A stretch of 9,979 nucleotides of DNA from an uncultured Desulfovibrionaceae bacterium (lineage in GTDB: Bacteria > Desulfobacterota > Desulfovibrionia > Desulfovibrionales > Desulfovibrionaceae): positions 1 to 9,979 of the forward strand of contig CASQEL010000050.1 of the NCBI GenBank assembly GCA_949427775.1. Reading direction: 5' to 3'. Positions 1-7,682 of this stretch are shown here, one piece after another. Position numbers and translations under genes: made by a program. Numbering within the stretch: position 1 is the stretch's first letter; each line of letters begins with the position of its first letter. Under the pieces are notes generated by a model that worked only from the letters and a program-made list of their open reading frames with translations, did not search any database and was not told where the DNA came from.

Positions 1-1
1 G

Positions 2-1899
<1,898 letters not shown>

Positions 1900-1903
<4 letters not shown>

Positions 1904-2637
1904 CGCCCTGTCTGCTGTCCGCAAGCCGGAACTGGTTTCCCCCGCTGGAGGCCGCTTCTGCGGAAGGATTGCTGGCCATGGGCGGCGATCTGTCGCCGGA
2001 GCGGCTGCTGGCGGCCTACGCGCGGGGCATCTTTCCCTGGTACAGCGAAGATACGCCTATTTTGTGGTGGTCGCCGGATCCGCGAACCATCCTGCCCCTG
2101 GAAGCGGTTCATGTGCCCCGTCGCCTGAAGCGGGTGTTTCAGAAGAATGTCTTTTCTTTCAGCGCGGATAAAGCTTTTCCCCAGGTGATCGCGGGGTGTG
2201 CTTCCACACCCCGCCCAGGGCAGCGGGGCACATGGCTGGTCAAGGAGATGATCAGCGCCTATACGTGGCTGCATCATCTGGGCTATGCCCATTCCGTGGA
2301 AGTCTGGCAGGACGGAGCGCTGGCCGGGGGCTTGTACGGCGTGGCCCTGGGCAGGGCGTTTTTCGGAGAATCCATGTTCTATCGGGTGCCGGAAGCATCC
2401 AAGGCGGGGCTGGTATGGTTGGTCCGCCGGTTGCGCGAGTGGGGATTTACACTGTGCGATTGCCAACAGCATACGGCTCATATGGCGCGCTTCGGGGCCG
2501 TTGACATTCCACGGCGGGAATTTGCGCGCCTGCTCCGGCAGGCGCTGTCTCCGGAGCCCGGGAGGGGGAATCCCGGGCCCGGAGATACGGGCTATTCGTC
2601 TTCGCTCACCAGAGGTTCGTGGGCGTCGAGATCGTAA
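1900..2637 (+). CDS. aat: Leucyl/phenylalanyl-tRNA--protein transferase
   Basis: Aat transfers Leu or Phe from aminoacyl-tRNA to the N-terminal Arg or Lys of proteins in the cytoplasm, creating the N-degron read by ClpS-ClpA. Family signatures are present: FPWY (45-48), WWSPDPR (56-62), TWLV (111-114), FGESMF (155-160) and DCQ (187-189). The residues matching E. coli catalytic Glu156, Asp186 and Gln188 are E157, D187 and Q189. The ATG lies inside the clpA stop (ATGA overlap) and has no good Shine-Dalgarno sequence, so translation is probably coupled to clpA. The conserved fold seems to end near residue 216. The last 28 or so residues are a Gly/Pro/Ser-rich tail encoded across a GC hairpin and then antisense to the end of the convergent gene. 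The frame is 245 residues against 234 in E. coli. The function is secure. The exact natural C-terminus deserves a check for a sequencing frameshift. Confidence 0.95.
2551..2582. terminator. GC hairpin between convergent genes, possible bidirectional terminator
   Basis: CCGG, a single unpaired A (2555) and GCCCGGGA (2556-2563) pair with TCCCGGGC and CCGG (2571-2582). This gives a 12-bp stem with one bulge and a 7-base loop. It lies inside the aat frame and 9 bases beyond the stop codon of the minus-strand gene. No U-tract follows on either strand, so it is not a canonical intrinsic terminator. Its position between two convergent genes makes a termination or 3'-end-protection role likely, but that is inference. 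Confidence 0.5.
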
Positions 2638-3092
2638 AACCCGCGCACGGAAAAGGGCAGAGGATAGTCGGGCGCCGCGTCGAAGCGGATAAAGCCTATG
2701 GTTCTTCCTTCGGGGACTGAAGCAAGAGGAGCGGAACCGAGGGGGACCGGGAGCTCCAGGGGGCTTACTCTGACTTCGGTGATATGCGCCGCATAGCGTT
2801 TTTCCAGATAGGCCAGCAGAGCGTTGCCCTCGTCGGCGGTGAATGCTTCGAGGACCGAACGCAACGCGTTTTCCGCGCCCTCGGGAGTGTCGGCTCCTTC
2901 CGGCGTTTCCTCGTCGGGTTTGCCCACCAGGCCTAACGGTCTGAGCTCATCCAGTTCCGCTGTGTCGGTGTCGGCGCGGAACAGGTGCGTCACAACATTA
3001 CGACGACCCTTGAAAGTCTTGATCGTCGCCGTCATGCTGTAAATGCGTTCCATCTGCACGAAAGGCGGGGCGGGAACGATAATATGTTCCAT
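2592..3092 (-). CDS. Hypothetical acidic protein, 166 aa
   Basis: I do not recognise this protein. The start is set by ATG at 3092-3090 (complement), preceded by AGGAG seven bases upstream. The open frame extends further into the uvrB 5' end, but without a comparable ribosome site. The product begins MEHIIVPAPPF and is predicted soluble, with no membrane segment or signal peptide. Residues 23-45 are moderately basic (TIKTFKGRRNVVTHLFR). Residues 46-77 are acidic and contain a tandem TPEGAD/TPEGAE repeat, probably a flexible linker. A helical stretch follows (about 78-101), then a beta-rich C-terminal half with a PLELPVPLG segment, and it ends LVSEDE. The domain-like make-up and good ribosome site support a real gene. 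It is convergent with aat, overlapping its 3' end by 46 bases, and divergent from uvrB. Any function is unknown. Confidence 0.75.
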   Translation of the reverse strand: MEHIIVPAPPFVQMERIYSMTATIKTFKGRRNVVTHLFRADTDTAELDELRPLGLVGKPDEETPEGADTPEGAENALRSVLEAFTADEGNALLAYLEKRYAAHITEVRVSPLELPVPLGSAPLASVPEGRTIGFIRFDAAPDYPLPFSVRGFYDLDAHEPLVSEDE

Positions 3093-3099
3093 AATGCAT

Positions 3100-3104
3100 C
3101 TCCT
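3100..3104 (-). promoter_or_regulatory. Shine-Dalgarno site of the minus-strand hypothetical gene
   Basis: AGGAG on the complement, seven bases before the ATG. It decides the start at 3092 in preference to the longer open frame reaching to 3317 inside uvrB. Confidence 0.7.
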
Positions 3105-3130
3105 AAAGAGACCCGTTGTGAAGTAATGGT

Positions 3131-3157
3131 CCTGCCGGAAGATCCGTCTCCGACAGG
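3131..3157 (-). promoter_or_regulatory. Stem-loop in the divergent leader region
   Basis: On the complement, CCTGTCGGA (3157-3149) pairs with TCCGGCAGG (3139-3131), with one G-U wobble, giving a 9-bp stem with a 9-base loop. On the plus strand the same position would be a C-A mismatch, so the structure suits a minus-strand RNA better. It would sit about 39 bases upstream of the hypothetical gene's start, in its leader if the transcript begins further up. No function can be assigned. Confidence 0.35.
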
Positions 3158-3190
3158 CGTATCCGGGGGACAGAACGCCGTGGGGTCGTT

Positions 3191-3219
3191 TTGCAGAGAG
3201 TGCCCTTGGCACATTGAAT
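3191..3219 (+). promoter_or_regulatory. Weak candidate sigma70-type promoter of uvrB
   Basis: TTGCAG (3191-3196), a 17-base spacer and TTGAAT (3214-3219) lie 32 bases before the uvrB GTG. The matches are only 3/6 and 4/6. The spacer contains a small perfect inverted repeat, GTGCC-CTT-GGCAC (3200-3212), that could be an operator. I see no recognisable LexA box. This is a tentative call. Confidence 0.2.
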
Positions 3220-3250
3220 CCATGTCCGAACCGGATAGAGAGTAAAGAAC

Positions 3251-5275
3251 GTGGAAAATCAATCCTCCTTTCTTCTGGAAACAGAATACGCCCCCGCAGG
3301 CGACCAGTTTTATTCAATAGGCCAACTCGTTGAAAATATCAATCAGGGAATACCTGAGCAGGTTTTGTTGGGTGTTACGGGATCCGGAAAAACGTTCACT
3401 ATGGCCAATGTCATCGCCCGTTGCGGTCGTCCCGCATTGGTTCTGGCGCCCAACAAGACATTGGCGGCTCAACTGTATAATGAGTTTCGGGGGCTGTTTC
3501 CACATAATGCCGTGGAGTATTTTGTCAGCTACTACGACTATTATCAACCGGAAGCCTATGTCCCCGCATCGGACACCTATATCGAGAAAGATTCGTCCAT
3601 CAACGACAACATAGACAAATTGCGACATGCGGCGACACATGCGCTCCTGACGCGGCGCGACGTCATCATCGTTGCTTCGGTATCCTGCATTTACGGACTG
3701 GGTTCGCCGGACTCCTACGCTAAAATGGTGATTCCCGTGGAGGTGGGGCAGCATCTGAGCATGGACGCGCTGATCACCCGCATGGTGGAGGTGCAGTACG
3801 AGCGCAACGACTATGATTTCCACCGCGGCACGTTCCGTGTCCGGGGGGATGTGTTGGAGATCATTCCCGCCTATCATCATGAGCGGGCGTTGCGGGTGGA
3901 ATTCTTCGGGGACGATATCGACGCCATGCACGAAATCGATCCTTTGACCGGAGAAATTTTGGCCGACGTGGGCAAAACCGTCATCTATCCGGCCAGTCAC
4001 TACGTGTCCGCTCAGGACAATCTCAAGCGGGCCATGCACGATATCCGATTGGAACTTGGCGAAAAACTTCGAGAATTTCGTGAGGCCGGTCGGCTGGTGG
4101 AAGCCCAGCGGCTGGAACAGCGTACCCAGTTGGACCTGGAGATGATGGAGGAGCTGGGGTATTGCAACGGGGTGGAAAACTATACCCGGCATCTGGACGG
4201 TCGCAATCCCGGAGAACCCCCCGCCTGTCTGCTCAACTATTTTCCCAAGGATTTCCTGCTGTTCGTGGACGAGTCCCATATCACCATCCCTCAGGTGGGA
4301 GGCATGTTCAAGGGGGACCGTTCCCGCAAGCAGACCCTGGTGGACTTTGGATTCCGTCTGCCCTCGGCGCTGGACAACCGGCCCCTGCAGTTTGCCGAAT
4401 TTGAAAAGCTGCTCAATCAGGTGGTGTATGTTTCGGCCACACCGGGCAAATGGGAGCTGCAACGCTCCGAAGGCATCGTTGTCGAGCAGATCATCCGTCC
4501 CACGGGCCTGGTGGACCCGGAGGCGGAAGTGCGCCCCGTCAAGGGCCAGATGGACGACCTGCTGGGCGAATGTCGTACCCGTGCCGCCGCCGGAGAGCGT
4601 GTGCTGGTGACGACGCTGACCAAACGCATGGCTGAAGACCTGACGGAATACTGCAACAATATGGGGGTTCGGGCCCGTTATCTGCATTCCGACATCGACA
4701 CCATGGAGCGCATGAGTATCATCAAGTCTCTGCGCGCCGGGGAGTTCGACGTGCTGGTGGGCATCAATCTGCTGCGGGAAGGTCTGGATATCCCGGAAGT
4801 TTCTCTGGTGGCGATTCTGGACGCGGACAAGGAAGGATTCCTGCGCTCTACCGGCGCGTTGATCCAGACGTTCGGACGCGCGGCGCGCAACGTGTCGGGA
4901 CGAGTGATCCTCTACGCCGATACCGTGACGGGTTCCATGCGGGCGGCCATGGAGGAAACGAGCCGTCGCCGTACCCGCCAGATAGCCTGGAACACCGAAC
5001 ACGGCGTCACGCCCACCACCATTTCCAAGAGCCTGGAAACGCCTTTTGATTCCCTGTACGTGGAAGGCGGATCGGGCAAAGGAAAGAAGGGACGGGGCGG
5101 CAAGCAGCAACAGGCGGCGCTCGCCGCGCCCGTTTCGGCCGAAGAGACGGCGAAGCTCATACAGCAACTGGAGCGGGAAATGCGTGAAGCCGCGCGTGAC
5201 CTGGAATTTGAGCAGGCAGCCCTGTTGCGTGATCGCATCAAGGGGCTGCGCGATCGACTGCCGTTTATGGAGTAG
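3251..5275 (+). CDS. uvrB: Excinuclease ABC subunit UvrB
   Basis: UvrB is the damage-verification helicase-like subunit of nucleotide excision repair. It is loaded by UvrA and then recruits UvrC for dual incision. The product is 674 residues, normal for the family. Visible motifs: Walker A GVTGSGKT (41-48), the aromatic beta-hairpin YYDYYQPEAY (94-103) that inserts between DNA strands, DESH (340-343), the strongly conserved helicase segment GDRSRKQTLVDFGFRLPSA (355-373), NLLREGLDIPE (506-516) and QTFGRAARN (539-547). A Gly/Lys/Gln-rich linker (about 606-622) leads to a C-terminal UVR domain (about 631-669), which contacts UvrC. The GTG start is the only plausible one: an in-frame stop lies at 3236-3238 and the next ATG is past the Walker A motif. 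The ribosome site is weak (GAGAG region). It is transcribed divergently from the hypothetical gene. Confidence 0.97.
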   Translation: MENQSSFLLETEYAPAGDQFYSIGQLVENINQGIPEQVLLGVTGSGKTFTMANVIARCGRPALVLAPNKTLAAQLYNEFRGLFPHNAVEYFVSYYDYYQPEAYVPASDTYIEKDSSINDNIDKLRHAATHALLTRRDVIIVASVSCIYGLGSPDSYAKMVIPVEVGQHLSMDALITRMVEVQYERNDYDFHRGTFRVRGDVLEIIPAYHHERALRVEFFGDDIDAMHEIDPLTGEILADVGKTVIYPASHYVSAQDNLKRAMHDIRLELGEKLREFREAGRLVEAQRLEQRTQLDLEMMEELGYCNGVENYTRHLDGRNPGEPPACLLNYFPKDFLLFVDESHITIPQVGGMFKGDRSRKQTLVDFGFRLPSALDNRPLQFAEFEKLLNQVVYVSATPGKWELQRSEGIVVEQIIRPTGLVDPEAEVRPVKGQMDDLLGECRTRAAAGERVLVTTLTKRMAEDLTEYCNNMGVRARYLHSDIDTMERMSIIKSLRAGEFDVLVGINLLREGLDIPEVSLVAILDADKEGFLRSTGALIQTFGRAARNVSGRVILYADTVTGSMRAAMEETSRRRTRQIAWNTEHGVTPTTISKSLETPFDSLYVEGGSGKGKKGRGGKQQQAALAAPVSAEETAKLIQQLEREMREAARDLEFEQAALLRDRIKGLRDRLPFME

Positions 5276-5347
5276 CAGGGGGGAAAGAAACGCCGTCCGA
5301 TACACACATCATCCTTCTTTTGTATGCTGACGGCAGTGAATGACGCC

Positions 5348-5375
5348 TGTTTTGGGGGACATCTCCCGCAAAACA
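5348..5375. repeat. Stem-loop 1 after uvrB
   Basis: TGTTTTG pairs with CAAAACA. After one G-G mismatch, GGGA pairs with TCCC, closing a CATC tetraloop: 11 pairs over 28 bases. The T-run is on the 5' arm, opposite to an intrinsic terminator, and no U-tract follows. It lies 72 bases after the uvrB stop and may serve as a 3'-end structure or part of a small RNA. Confidence 0.5.
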
Positions 5376-5389
5376 ATGCTCCAGGGGGG

Positions 5390-5442
5390 CCGCGGGCCGT
5401 TTCCTCGGGCGCGCCGTGACCCCTTGCGGGCACGGCCCGCGG
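5390..5442. repeat. Stem-loop 2 after uvrB: perfect 11-bp GC inverted repeat
   Basis: CCGCGGGCCGT (5390-5400) is matched perfectly by ACGGCCCGCGG (5432-5442) around a 31-base loop that includes the palindrome GGCGCGCC. It begins 14 bases after stem-loop 1. No T-tract follows. The function is unknown. Confidence 0.5.
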
Positions 5443-5785
5443 AGCGTCCGTTGCGCACAACCGGCGGCGTTCTTTGTCGAAAAATGAAGCCCAGGTTTCA
5501 TTGATCCGCCTGCTGCGAAGTTGCTTTTTCCCGGCAGTATGCCGGTACAGCTTCAGCCGATTTCCGCTCTGCGCCTTGCTGTCCGGGAAAATGCAGCGTT
5601 TCGCGGTCGGCGGTTTAAAGCATTTCCGCGTTGAAAATGCTCTGCCGACTGCGGGAGCGGGCGGCCGCCGCGAAGGCATAAGCGCACTCTATTTGCGCTG
5701 TTACATGCCGGAGCGAGCGTGTCTTTCAGCTCATGATGCGGCATCCCCCTTGTCTTCGGGCTTCTGCTCAGAAAATAGTCGACGT

Positions 5786-5845
5786 GGAACGCATATGGTG
5801 TACTATGGAATGCATATTCGGTCTTTTGGTCAGAATATGTATTCC
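5786..5845 (+). promoter_or_regulatory. Three-copy GGAAYRCATAT motif array (candidate operator)
   Basis: GGAACGCATAT (5786-5796) and GGAATGCATAT (5807-5817) are direct copies 21 bases apart, two helical turns. The complement of 5835-5845 gives GGAATACATAT, a third copy in inverted orientation. Copies 2 and 3 together form a 13-bp inverted repeat (5807-5819 with 5833-5845), complete apart from one G-U pair, around a 13-base loop. It ends five bases before the Shine-Dalgarno sequence of the b561 gene. This could be a binding array for a dimeric regulator, or an RNA hairpin in the leader controlling translation. Which regulator is involved cannot be told from the sequence. Confidence 0.55.
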
Positions 5846-5850
5846 CATCC

Positions 5851-5855
5851 GGAGG
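5851..5855 (+). promoter_or_regulatory. Shine-Dalgarno site of the b561-type gene
   Basis: GGAGG lies eight bases before the ATG at 5864. It fixes the start there rather than at any codon further upstream in the longer open frame. Confidence 0.8.
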
Positions 5856-5863
5856 TTATTTGT

Positions 5864-6487
5864 ATGCGTTTTTGTTCGACAGTGGCCGCGCAGCTTGCGG
5901 CTTTATGGCGTTTTTTAGGATTTTTTCAGGCGCCGGTGCTGCGTGTTATGCATGCGCTGATCGTCATCATGGTAACGTTGCAACTCTGCAGCAGCCTGGG
6001 CATGTCGGGAAATTTACAGCACGGTGCGGTATGGGGAACGGTAGGGTACCTTGCCTCGTCCTACCATATTCTGGCGGGAATATTCTTGTTGGCGTTCAGT
6101 TGCGTCTTTGCCTGGAAGAGTTTTTCTCTTCGGGGACTAAAGCACTTTTTCCCATATTTATGGGGAGAAACAGAACAGTTGCGAAAAGATATCGCCGCCA
6201 GTGTGCGTTTCAGGATTATTGCGCCGCGTCCCGGAGGTCTGGCGACCGTGGTGCAGGGGTTGGGATTCGGCGCATTGCTGCTGACCGTGTTTTCCGGTTT
6301 TACATGGTTTGTGTTATGGCGCGCCGGAGCGCCTCAGGCCGCTCAGGCTCTTACGGTGCATAAGACTGTTGTTGTGCTGCTGATATTGTATTTTTTGGGG
6401 CACGGCGGCATGGCCTTGTTGCATTTTGCCGTCTGGCAGCGCACTATGACCCGGCAAAAGCAAAAAGCGTCAGCGCCGCAGGCCTGA
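5864..6487 (+). CDS. Cytochrome b561-type membrane protein (di-heme b, four helices)
   Basis: A 207-residue inner-membrane protein with four hydrophobic segments, at about 25-45, 60-84, 127-152 and 167-190. Candidate heme-b ligands are H30 (helix 1), H68 (helix 2), H166 and H180 (helix 4). The 14-residue spacing of the last pair equals that of H137/H151 in E. coli CybB, and H30-H68 is close to the H13-H47 spacing there. This places it with the b561 and Ni-Fe hydrogenase cytochrome-b fold, which passes electrons between a periplasmic or membrane partner and the quinone pool. The loop between helices 2 and 3 (RGLKHFFPYLWGETEQLRKDI) is charged. The C-terminus is a basic tail. It stands alone, with no hydrogenase, formate dehydrogenase or c-type cytochrome beside it, so the partner is unknown. 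Membrane topology is clear; the family call is good but not certain. Confidence 0.8.
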   Translation: MRFCSTVAAQLAALWRFLGFFQAPVLRVMHALIVIMVTLQLCSSLGMSGNLQHGAVWGTVGYLASSYHILAGIFLLAFSCVFAWKSFSLRGLKHFFPYLWGETEQLRKDIAASVRFRIIAPRPGGLATVVQGLGFGALLLTVFSGFTWFVLWRAGAPQAAQALTVHKTVVVLLILYFLGHGGMALLHFAVWQRTMTRQKQKASAPQA

Positions 6488-6842
6488 TGTCCGGCTGATG
6501 TGGCGGTGTCAGATGCAAGCGTGTTCCCGGCTCGTCGCGTGCGGCGGCCGGGACGCATGGACTCCGGGATTGCATGCTGTGGCGGGCATGGACATGTGAC
6601 CGGCGCGCTTGCGTCGACGCACATGGGGGGGCGGTTTCTGCTTCTCTCGCGGGCATGTCGGCGCGGTTTTTTATGCGGCAGGCGGGGGCAGTGTCCTGTT
6701 AAGGAGGAGTGGTCCCCCGGCGACGTTAGATGTATAATGAGGCGCATCACCTTGCCGCTTCCGGAGTTCGTCATGCGCGCGGGGGAATGTTGCTGTCGGC
6801 AGGAGACAGCGCACATATTTATGAATTCAGGAAGTTGCAGAC
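6488..6842. other. 355-base intergenic stretch
   Basis: No convincing gene; the open frames on both strands are rich in Arg and Cys and lack ribosome sites. It contains a perfect 12-base palindrome TGCGTCGACGCA (6610-6621). This sits inside a larger fold in which CATGTG (6593-6598) pairs with CACATG (6620-6625), with an inner 5-bp stem. There is also a run of seven G (6625-6631), an AAGGAGGAG (6701-6709) with no suitable start codon, a TATAAT (6733-6738) and a small hairpin GCTGTC/GACAGC (6792-6810). Confidence 0.55.
6733..6738 (+). promoter_or_regulatory. Candidate -10 element for the glycosyltransferase-like gene
   Basis: A perfect TATAAT lies 104 bases before the GTG start. No -35 hexamer is recognisable 16-18 bases upstream (the region reads GTGGTCCC), so a promoter here would need an activator or is fortuitous. 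Confidence 0.25.
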
Positions 6843-7574
6843 GTGATTCCTTCACTGTTGGCGGTGGTGCTGCACTATGGAGATCCCTCTCTGACCCGTG
6901 CCGTGGAACGGGCCTTGCGGCAGGGCGCGCCCGAGGATTCCGTCGTCGTGTTGGACAATGCCGCTCCGCAAGCGTATCCCGGCGCGCTGCGATTGCCGTC
7001 CAACGGATATTGGGGCGGCGGGTTGGAAGCGGCGCTGGATTTGGCCCGGCGGCGTGGAGCGACGTATCTTTGGTTCTGCAATAATGATATCAGGTTTGTT
7101 TCGCCGCCGCCGTATCTGCCCAGAGCGGCCGGACGTCTGGCCCGTCTGGAACGGACGCTGGGCCATGCCGTGGGAATATGGGCGCCGTCCGTCACCGCCA
7201 ACCCCTACCATCCCCAGATGGTGAGGAAACAGGAGTTGCAGTACCGTTCCGTGGCGTATGTGGACGGCATCGCGCCGGCAATACGCCTGGACTGCGTGGA
7301 GGCTGTGGGCGGATTGGACAGGGGAGACAACCCGCAGGGCTACGGGCTTGACGTCTGGCTCTCCTTGCGGGCATATCAGGCCGGCTGGCCCGTGATCGTG
7401 GACCAGCAGATAGTGGTGCGTCACCGCTATCACACCACAGCCCGCACTGTGCCCGGCTTTATGGAGCGGGCAGCGGCTGCGGAAGATGCTTATTTGTCGG
7501 CGCGTATGGGGCCTGACTGGAGAGCGCGGTTGCAGCGTCTGCAAATCTGTTGGAACGACGGCGCGACATTGTAG
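6843..7574 (+). CDS. Glycosyltransferase family 2-like protein
   Basis: A 243-residue protein with the layout of a GT-A fold glycosyltransferase related to rhamnosyltransferase-type enzymes. An N-terminal strand LLAVVLHYGDP is followed by VVVLDNAAP (34-42), the usual nucleotide-sugar 'DN' strand. Then come SNGYWGGGLEAAL (53-65), LWFCNNDIRF (76-85) in the place of the metal-binding DxD motif, and GGLDRGDNPQGYGLDVWLSLRAYQAGWPVIV (156-186), which resembles the family's acceptor and catalytic segment, ending in a conserved-type VVRH (191-194). No membrane segment is visible, so it is probably cytoplasmic. The GTG start has AGGAA nine bases upstream. Donor and acceptor cannot be told. It stands alone, with no polysaccharide genes in view. 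Its stop codon lies within the loop of a terminator. Confidence 0.78.
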   Translation: MIPSLLAVVLHYGDPSLTRAVERALRQGAPEDSVVVLDNAAPQAYPGALRLPSNGYWGGGLEAALDLARRRGATYLWFCNNDIRFVSPPPYLPRAAGRLARLERTLGHAVGIWAPSVTANPYHPQMVRKQELQYRSVAYVDGIAPAIRLDCVEAVGGLDRGDNPQGYGLDVWLSLRAYQAGWPVIVDQQIVVRHRYHTTARTVPGFMERAAAAEDAYLSARMGPDWRARLQRLQICWNDGATL

Positions 7575-7596
7575 GATCCCGTCGCCGCCGGTTTTT
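7559..7596 (+). terminator. Intrinsic terminator overlapping the glycosyltransferase stop codon
   Basis: CGGCGCGAC (7559-7567) pairs with GTCGC-C-GCCG (7581-7590), a 9-bp stem with one bulged C and a 13-base loop. G and TTTTT (7592-7596) follow. The TAG stop of the upstream gene is inside the loop. This separates the gene from ligA, which then needs its own promoter. Confidence 0.6.
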
Positions 7597-7682
7597 CCCC
7601 GGATACATCGCCCTCTTTGCGGTCGCGCCGAGTAAACCGGACAAGAAGCTACGCATCTCTCGCAGGTGCGCGGGTCATATTT

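Larger units (their letters stand above)
5276..5863. other. 588-base intergenic stretch without a convincing gene
   Basis: Open frames here (for example one entering the b561 gene from a TTG at 5474) have no ribosome site, and their translations are irregular, rich in Arg, Ser and Cys, without domain character. What the stretch does hold is structure: two stem-loops just after uvrB (5348-5375 and 5390-5442), smaller palindromes such as CCGGC-AGTAT-GCCGG (5531-5545) and GGCGGCCGCC (near 5660-5672), and a motif array right before the cytochrome gene (5786-5845). I see no canonical intrinsic terminator for uvrB and no tRNA or known riboswitch. A small RNA gene cannot be excluded. Confidence 0.6.

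Noticed and set aside
3093..3250. LexA (SOS) box before uvrB
   Set aside because: I looked for CTGT-N8-ACAG and similar symmetric boxes and found none with a fitting position. The only palindrome is GTGCC-CTT-GGCAC.
3314..5305. A 663-codon open frame on the minus strand opposite uvrB
   Set aside because: It mirrors the uvrB codons, has a His/Gln/Arg-rich composition and no ribosome site. UvrB on the other strand is complete and certain.
5390..5442. Signal recognition particle RNA or another known structured RNA after uvrB
   Set aside because: The GC stem is suggestive, but the conserved SRP core and tetraloop motifs are absent, and no tRNA, 6S or riboswitch signature is visible.
5474..5863. 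N-terminal extension of the b561-type gene from a TTG
   Set aside because: The upstream residues are irregular and would precede helix 1 by 130 residues, with no ribosome site at the TTG. GGAGG eight bases before the ATG at 5864 gives a clear start.
6701..6709. AAGGAGGAG as a ribosome site for a small gene
   Set aside because: The nearest GTG (6709) overlaps the site and reaches a stop after six codons. The next ATG (6730) is too far away.
6500..7084. Plus-strand open frame of 194 codons running into the glycosyltransferase gene in another frame
   Set aside because: Rich in Arg, Cys and Gly, no ribosome site, and it overlaps the recognisable glycosyltransferase motifs out of frame.
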